Assembly: GCA_016302095.1 (NCBI GenBank)
Contig: JAEDOE010000035.1
Coordinates: 1 to 8,923, forward strand
DNA from: Anaerovibrio sp.
GTDB lineage: Bacteria > Bacillota > Negativicutes > Selenomonadales > Selenomonadaceae
Direction of reading: 5' to 3'
Length of the DNA: 8,923 nt
This document shows, piece by piece, positions 6,929 to 8,923 of the stretch (its first letter is position 1; every line of letters begins with the position of its first letter). Under the pieces are notes generated by a model. The model was not told the origin of the DNA. It saw only the letters and a list, made by a program, of their open reading frames with translations, and searched no databases. Both the position numbers and the translations under genes were made by a program.

Positions 6929-6990
6929 GCACCTGTTTTGGTGAATGAATTGCGTAAATGATTCATTTGCCGGGGCAGGTGCTTTTTCTT
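6929..6990 (+). terminator. Long-loop terminator after uppP with alternative inner hairpins
   Basis: GCACCTG (6929-6935) pairs perfectly with CAGGTGC (6976-6982), followed by TTTTTCTT. The enclosed 40 bases hold a second perfect stem, AATGAAT (6944-6950) with ATTCATT (6961-6967). A mutually exclusive hairpin, AAATG-ATT-CATTT (6956-6968), and CACC-GGTG (6930-6943) are also possible. The outer stem plus T run fits a terminator; the loop is longer than usual. Confidence 0.68.
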
Positions 6991-7001
6991 GCTGTGATTT
7001 G

Positions 7002-7010
7002 TGGTATAAT
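7002..7010 (+). promoter_or_regulatory. Extended -10 promoter for the YkuD gene
   Basis: TGGTATAAT (7002-7010) is a perfect -10 with an extended TG element. The T-rich end of the preceding terminator occupies the -35 position, and no good -35 box is visible, as is common for extended -10 promoters. Transcription would start near 7017, about 30 bases before the chosen ATG. Confidence 0.6.
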
Positions 7011-7047
7011 GATAAAGTAATGTTTTGTCTGAATGGAGGAAATGTGT

Positions 7048-7674
7048 ATGAGAAGATTTTTGTGCGGGGTGCGGTTCTGGCTGGCAGTGTTTTTTGCCTG
7101 CGTTATGGTGGCAGGCAATGCAGGTGCGGCAGGAGCAGCGGAGATAGCAGAAAATCAGGCTGGGGCAACTGCGGCGGCTTTGGATGCAGTGCCGGTTTAT
7201 AAGATATATGTGCATAAGGTTTCCCATACGCTGGAGCTTTACCGGGATGGGGAGGTATATAAGAGCTATGGCTGTGCCACTGGCATGAACACAGGTGACA
7301 AGCAGCGTCCCGGCGACCACAGGACGCCTTTTAGCTGGGGATATATCATGGCTTCTATTCCGGGAGCAGAGCCTTGGACTCCTAGCGAGTATGTGCCTTT
7401 TGTGGTAGATGAGGTGGTTTATGCCGGGCACTGGACTCATGATTTCGGCGATGGCAAGGGGGAGATTGCCGGTGCATACGGTCCTTGGTTTATTTCCCTG
7501 AATACCGGCTGGGATGGCATAGGCATTCATGGCACCCATGATGAAAACAGCATCGGCACCAATGCATCCGAGGGCTGTATCAGGCTGCGCAATGCTGATG
7601 TGCAGGAATTGAAGGATATTATCTGCCAGGTCAATGGCGGCATCGGGGTGCAGGTCGTGATTAGCGAGGATTGA
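7048..7674 (+). CDS. Secreted L,D-transpeptidase (YkuD domain)
   Basis: YkuD enzymes form 3-3 cross-links in peptidoglycan or attach molecules to the stem peptide, using a catalytic cysteine. This protein has 208 residues: a signal peptide (about 1-31, Ala-rich end), a short linker, and one YkuD domain (about 49-206) starting YKIYVHKVSHTLELY. The active-site block runs from H161 (IGIHGTH) to S174-E175-G176-C177-I178-R179, with C177 as nucleophile. Most family members have SHGC; here the histidine position is E175, a variant that I believe also occurs in other subfamilies. There is no LysM or other wall-binding domain. GGAGGA (7035-7040) lies seven bases before the ATG at 7048. In-frame ATGs at 7033 and 7042 overlap or crowd that site and were rejected. 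It has its own promoter, and no clear terminator separates it from the nuclease gene. Confidence 0.92.
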   Translation: MRRFLCGVRFWLAVFFACVMVAGNAGAAGAAEIAENQAGATAAALDAVPVYKIYVHKVSHTLELYRDGEVYKSYGCATGMNTGDKQRPGDHRTPFSWGYIMASIPGAEPWTPSEYVPFVVDEVVYAGHWTHDFGDGKGEIAGAYGPWFISLNTGWDGIGIHGTHDENSIGTNASEGCIRLRNADVQELKDIICQVNGGIGVQVVISED

Positions 7675-7716
7675 CCTTTGGTAAAGCAATCTGCCTGATG
7701 GAACAGGATTGGGATA

Positions 7717-7764
7717 TTGATATAAACATAGGTATAGATGTAGATTTAGATGCTTTAGATAGAT
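7717..7764 (+). promoter_or_regulatory. Weak promoter candidate and TAGAT repeats before the nuclease gene
   Basis: TTGATA (7717-7722) and TAGATT (7741-7746), 18 bases apart, could form a promoter. The same stretch holds five TAGAT copies (7735, 7741, 7747, 7756, 7760), the first three exactly six bases apart. The repeats may simply reflect AT-rich drift. Confidence 0.35.
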
Positions 7765-7779
7765 GAGAGGGGATTTTTT

Positions 7780-8532
7780 ATGCGGTTTGTTTCATGGAAT
7801 GTTAATGGCCTGCGAGCCTGCCTGACGAAAGGCTTTATGGAGTCCTTTCGGGAGATGGATGCGGATATTATGTGCCTGCAGGAAACCAAGATGCAGCCTG
7901 AGCAGGCCATTCTGGAGCTGCCGGGCTACAGGCAGTATTGGAACAGTGCGGAGAAGAAAGGCTACTCAGGTACGGCAGTGTTCAGCCGGGTAGAGCCTCT
8001 GAATGTGACCTATGGGCTGGGGATTGAGGAGCATGACCATGAGGGACGGGTGATTACCCTGGAGCTGCCGGAGTATTATCTGGTGACTGTATATACGCCA
8101 AACTCCCAGAAGGAGCTGGCACGGCTGGATTACCGCATGACCTGGGAGGAAGCCTTCAAGGAGTATGTGCTGGGGCTGGATGCCCAAAAGCCGGTGATTA
8201 TCTGCGGCGATTTGAATGTGGCTCACAAGGAAATTGACCTGAAAAATCCGAAGACCAACCGCAAAAATGCCGGTTTTACCGACCAGGAGCGGCAGAAGTT
8301 TACGGAGCTGCTGGCAGCCGGGTTTACAGATACCTTCCGCCATGTTTATCCTGATGTGACCGGGGCCTATACCTGGTGGTCATATCTCCGAAAGGCCCGT
8401 GCCACCAACGCAGGATGGCGTATTGACTATTTTGTGATTTCCAATCGCCTGACGCCGAATATTGAATCGGCTACCATCTATAATGAGATTTTTGGCAGTG
8501 ACCATTGCCCGGTGGGCTTGGAATTAAACTAG
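7780..8532 (+). CDS. exoA: Exodeoxyribonuclease III (Xth/ExoA-type AP endonuclease)
   Basis: This Mg2+-dependent enzyme of the endonuclease/exonuclease/phosphatase fold cuts DNA at abasic sites and removes 3' blocking groups or nucleotides in base excision repair. At 250 residues it has the usual length for the Firmicute ExoA/E. coli Xth branch. All active-site motifs are present in order: SWNVNGLRA (N7), LQETK (E35), GDLNVAH (D144, N146), the WRIDYF strand before the C-terminus, and GSDHCP (D241, H242). It is cytoplasmic, with no signal peptide. AGGGG (7768-7772) lies seven bases before the ATG. A TAGAT-rich gap of about 100 bases separates it from the YkuD gene. That gap has a possible promoter and a hairpin without a T tract, so both independent expression and read-through are possible. 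No clear terminator follows before the T-box promoter. Confidence 0.96.
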   Translation: MRFVSWNVNGLRACLTKGFMESFREMDADIMCLQETKMQPEQAILELPGYRQYWNSAEKKGYSGTAVFSRVEPLNVTYGLGIEEHDHEGRVITLELPEYYLVTVYTPNSQKELARLDYRMTWEEAFKEYVLGLDAQKPVIICGDLNVAHKEIDLKNPKTNRKNAGFTDQERQKFTELLAAGFTDTFRHVYPDVTGAYTWWSYLRKARATNAGWRIDYFVISNRLTPNIESATIYNEIFGSDHCPVGLELN

Positions 8533-8567
8533 CTCCAATTTCATTATGCAAATAATAGTTATTTTTC

Positions 8568-8596
8568 TTGAAAATAATCTGTCTATGTGATAGAAT
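8568..8596 (+). promoter_or_regulatory. Promoter of the T-box leader
   Basis: TTGAAA (8568-8573) and TAGAAT (8591-8596) are separated by exactly 17 bases, with an extended -10 TG at 8588-8589. Transcription would start near 8603, just before the conserved 5' end of the T-box. An AT-only inverted repeat (8559-8565 with 8571-8577) overlaps the -35 box. Confidence 0.78.
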
Positions 8597-8602
8597 AATC
8601 AG

Positions 8603-8923
8603 CAGTTTAATAAGTGAATGCGACGATGAAGAAAGTAACCATAGGTGAATACTCCTAGCGAGCAGGGGAGGGTGGGAGCCCTGCAGCAGTAGCCGGTGGC
8701 GAAAATCACTTCTGAGCAGCAGGTCGAGGCGGTTTTATGTGATGCGATGCCGGTTCCGTGCAGGACATAGGGCGTTGCCATGAGATTGCGTTAGGCTGAG
8801 CCGGGTTCTCCCGTTACAGGGATAGTGTATGCTGGTACATGAAATAGGTGGTTGCAAGAACCATGTTTATGGCTGTTTTTAGTCTTTTAGCTCTTGTCCT
8901 ATTTTGGGACAGGAGCTTTTTAT
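8603..8923 (+). ncRNA. T-box riboswitch leader, probable isoleucine specifier (AUC)
   Basis: This is a transcriptional T-box leader, which lets uncharged tRNA stabilise an antiterminator and switch on the downstream gene. Stem I opens with GACGATGAAG and the AGTA of the specifier loop (8634-8637). Its distal arm pairs GCAGGG (8662-8667) with CCCTGC (8679-8684) around the conserved GGTGGGAG loop. The 3' side reads GAAA, then ATC (8705-8707), then ACTTCTGAG. The registration used by other T-boxes makes ATC the specifier, for tRNA-Ile. A small stem III (TCCC 8809-8812 with GGGA 8819-8822) leads to the antiterminator. There ATAGG (8844-8848) pairs with CCTAT (8898-8902) and AAGA (8856-8859) with TCTT (8892-8895), flanking the bulge TGGTTGC (8849-8855). 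TGGT pairs with a tRNA ending in A-CCA, which fits tRNA-Ile. The regulated gene, perhaps ileS, lies past the window. Confidence 0.92.
8889..8921 (+). terminator. Intrinsic terminator of the T-box leader
   Basis: AGCTCTTGTCC (8889-8899) pairs with GGACAGGAGCT (8907-8917), with one G-T pair and a short T-rich loop, and a T run follows. Its 5' arm is also the 3' partner of both antiterminator helices, so the two structures exclude each other. This is the expected switch design. Confidence 0.93.

Noticed and set aside
7033..7047. Earlier ATG starts (7033, 7042) for the YkuD protein
   Set aside because: The first lies just upstream of the GGAGGA ribosome binding site and the second is one base after it; only 7048 is properly spaced.
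6061..7689. Long antisense open frame of 542 codons opposite uppP and the YkuD gene
   Set aside because: It spans two well-identified sense genes and their intergenic terminator. It is low-complexity in His, Gln and Lys, and has no family motif; it is a codon-use shadow.
7687..7711. Hairpin after the YkuD gene (CAAT-CCTG with CAGG-ATTG) as a terminator
   Set aside because: The stem is interrupted by a three-base bulge and no T tract follows, so intrinsic termination is unlikely.
8550..8577. AT-only inverted repeats after exoA as a terminator
   Set aside because: The stems contain only A-T pairs and one of them overlaps the -35 box of the T-box promoter; they are too weak for an intrinsic terminator.
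8704..8706. AAT (asparagine) as the T-box specifier
   Set aside because: The spacing to ACTTCTGAG and the T in the UGGT bulge both favour ATC for tRNA-Ile; tRNA-Asn usually ends in G73 and would prefer UGGC.
8599..8781. Reverse-strand 60-codon frame across the T-box
   Set aside because: It lies over conserved riboswitch structure and resembles no known protein.

Overview
The window looks like chromosomal DNA from a low-to-mid GC Firmicute. Genes start with strong AGGAGG-type ribosome binding sites, GTG starts are common, terminators are rho-independent, and there is a T-box leader. The envelope genes (Amidase_3 amidase, GerMN lipoprotein, UppP, YkuD transpeptidase) and the base composition fit a Negativicute such as a Selenomonas relative. 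That assignment is an inference; no marker gene in the window proves it. All genes read on the + strand.

Region 1 (1-3417) looks like one transcription unit. It holds a 60-residue two-helix membrane protein, a ComEC/Rec2-like metallo-beta-lactamase-fold lipoprotein, a small DUF3006-type protein, a secreted N-acetylmuramoyl-L-alanine amidase and a GerMN-domain lipoprotein, and it ends at a strong terminator. A degenerate 21-22 bp tandem repeat lies between the MBL gene and the DUF3006 gene. All products except the DUF3006 protein are predicted to be in the membrane or outside it.

Region 2 (3418-5962) starts with an AT-rich control region carrying an inverted repeat and two overlapping promoter candidates. 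It then encodes a DASS/SLC13-type anion:sodium symporter and an unrecognised secreted 254-residue protein, and ends at a small terminator.

Region 3 (5963-8532) has uppP (undecaprenyl-diphosphatase) behind a near-consensus promoter and a terminator with an unusually long, structured loop. Next come a secreted L,D-transpeptidase-type YkuD protein with an extended -10 promoter and an exodeoxyribonuclease III gene.

Region 4 (8533-8923) encodes no protein. It holds a strong promoter and a nearly complete T-box riboswitch, including its terminator. The specifier reads best as AUC (isoleucine), and the UGGU bulge fits a tRNA with discriminator base A, so the gene just past the window is probably ileS or another isoleucine-related gene.

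I saw no mobile element, CRISPR array, tRNA, rRNA or defence-type cassette. The points most worth a second look are the variant T-box bulge, the tandem repeat inside the MBL/DUF3006 operon, the unrecognised secreted protein, and departures from the usual motifs in the transporter and the transpeptidase.
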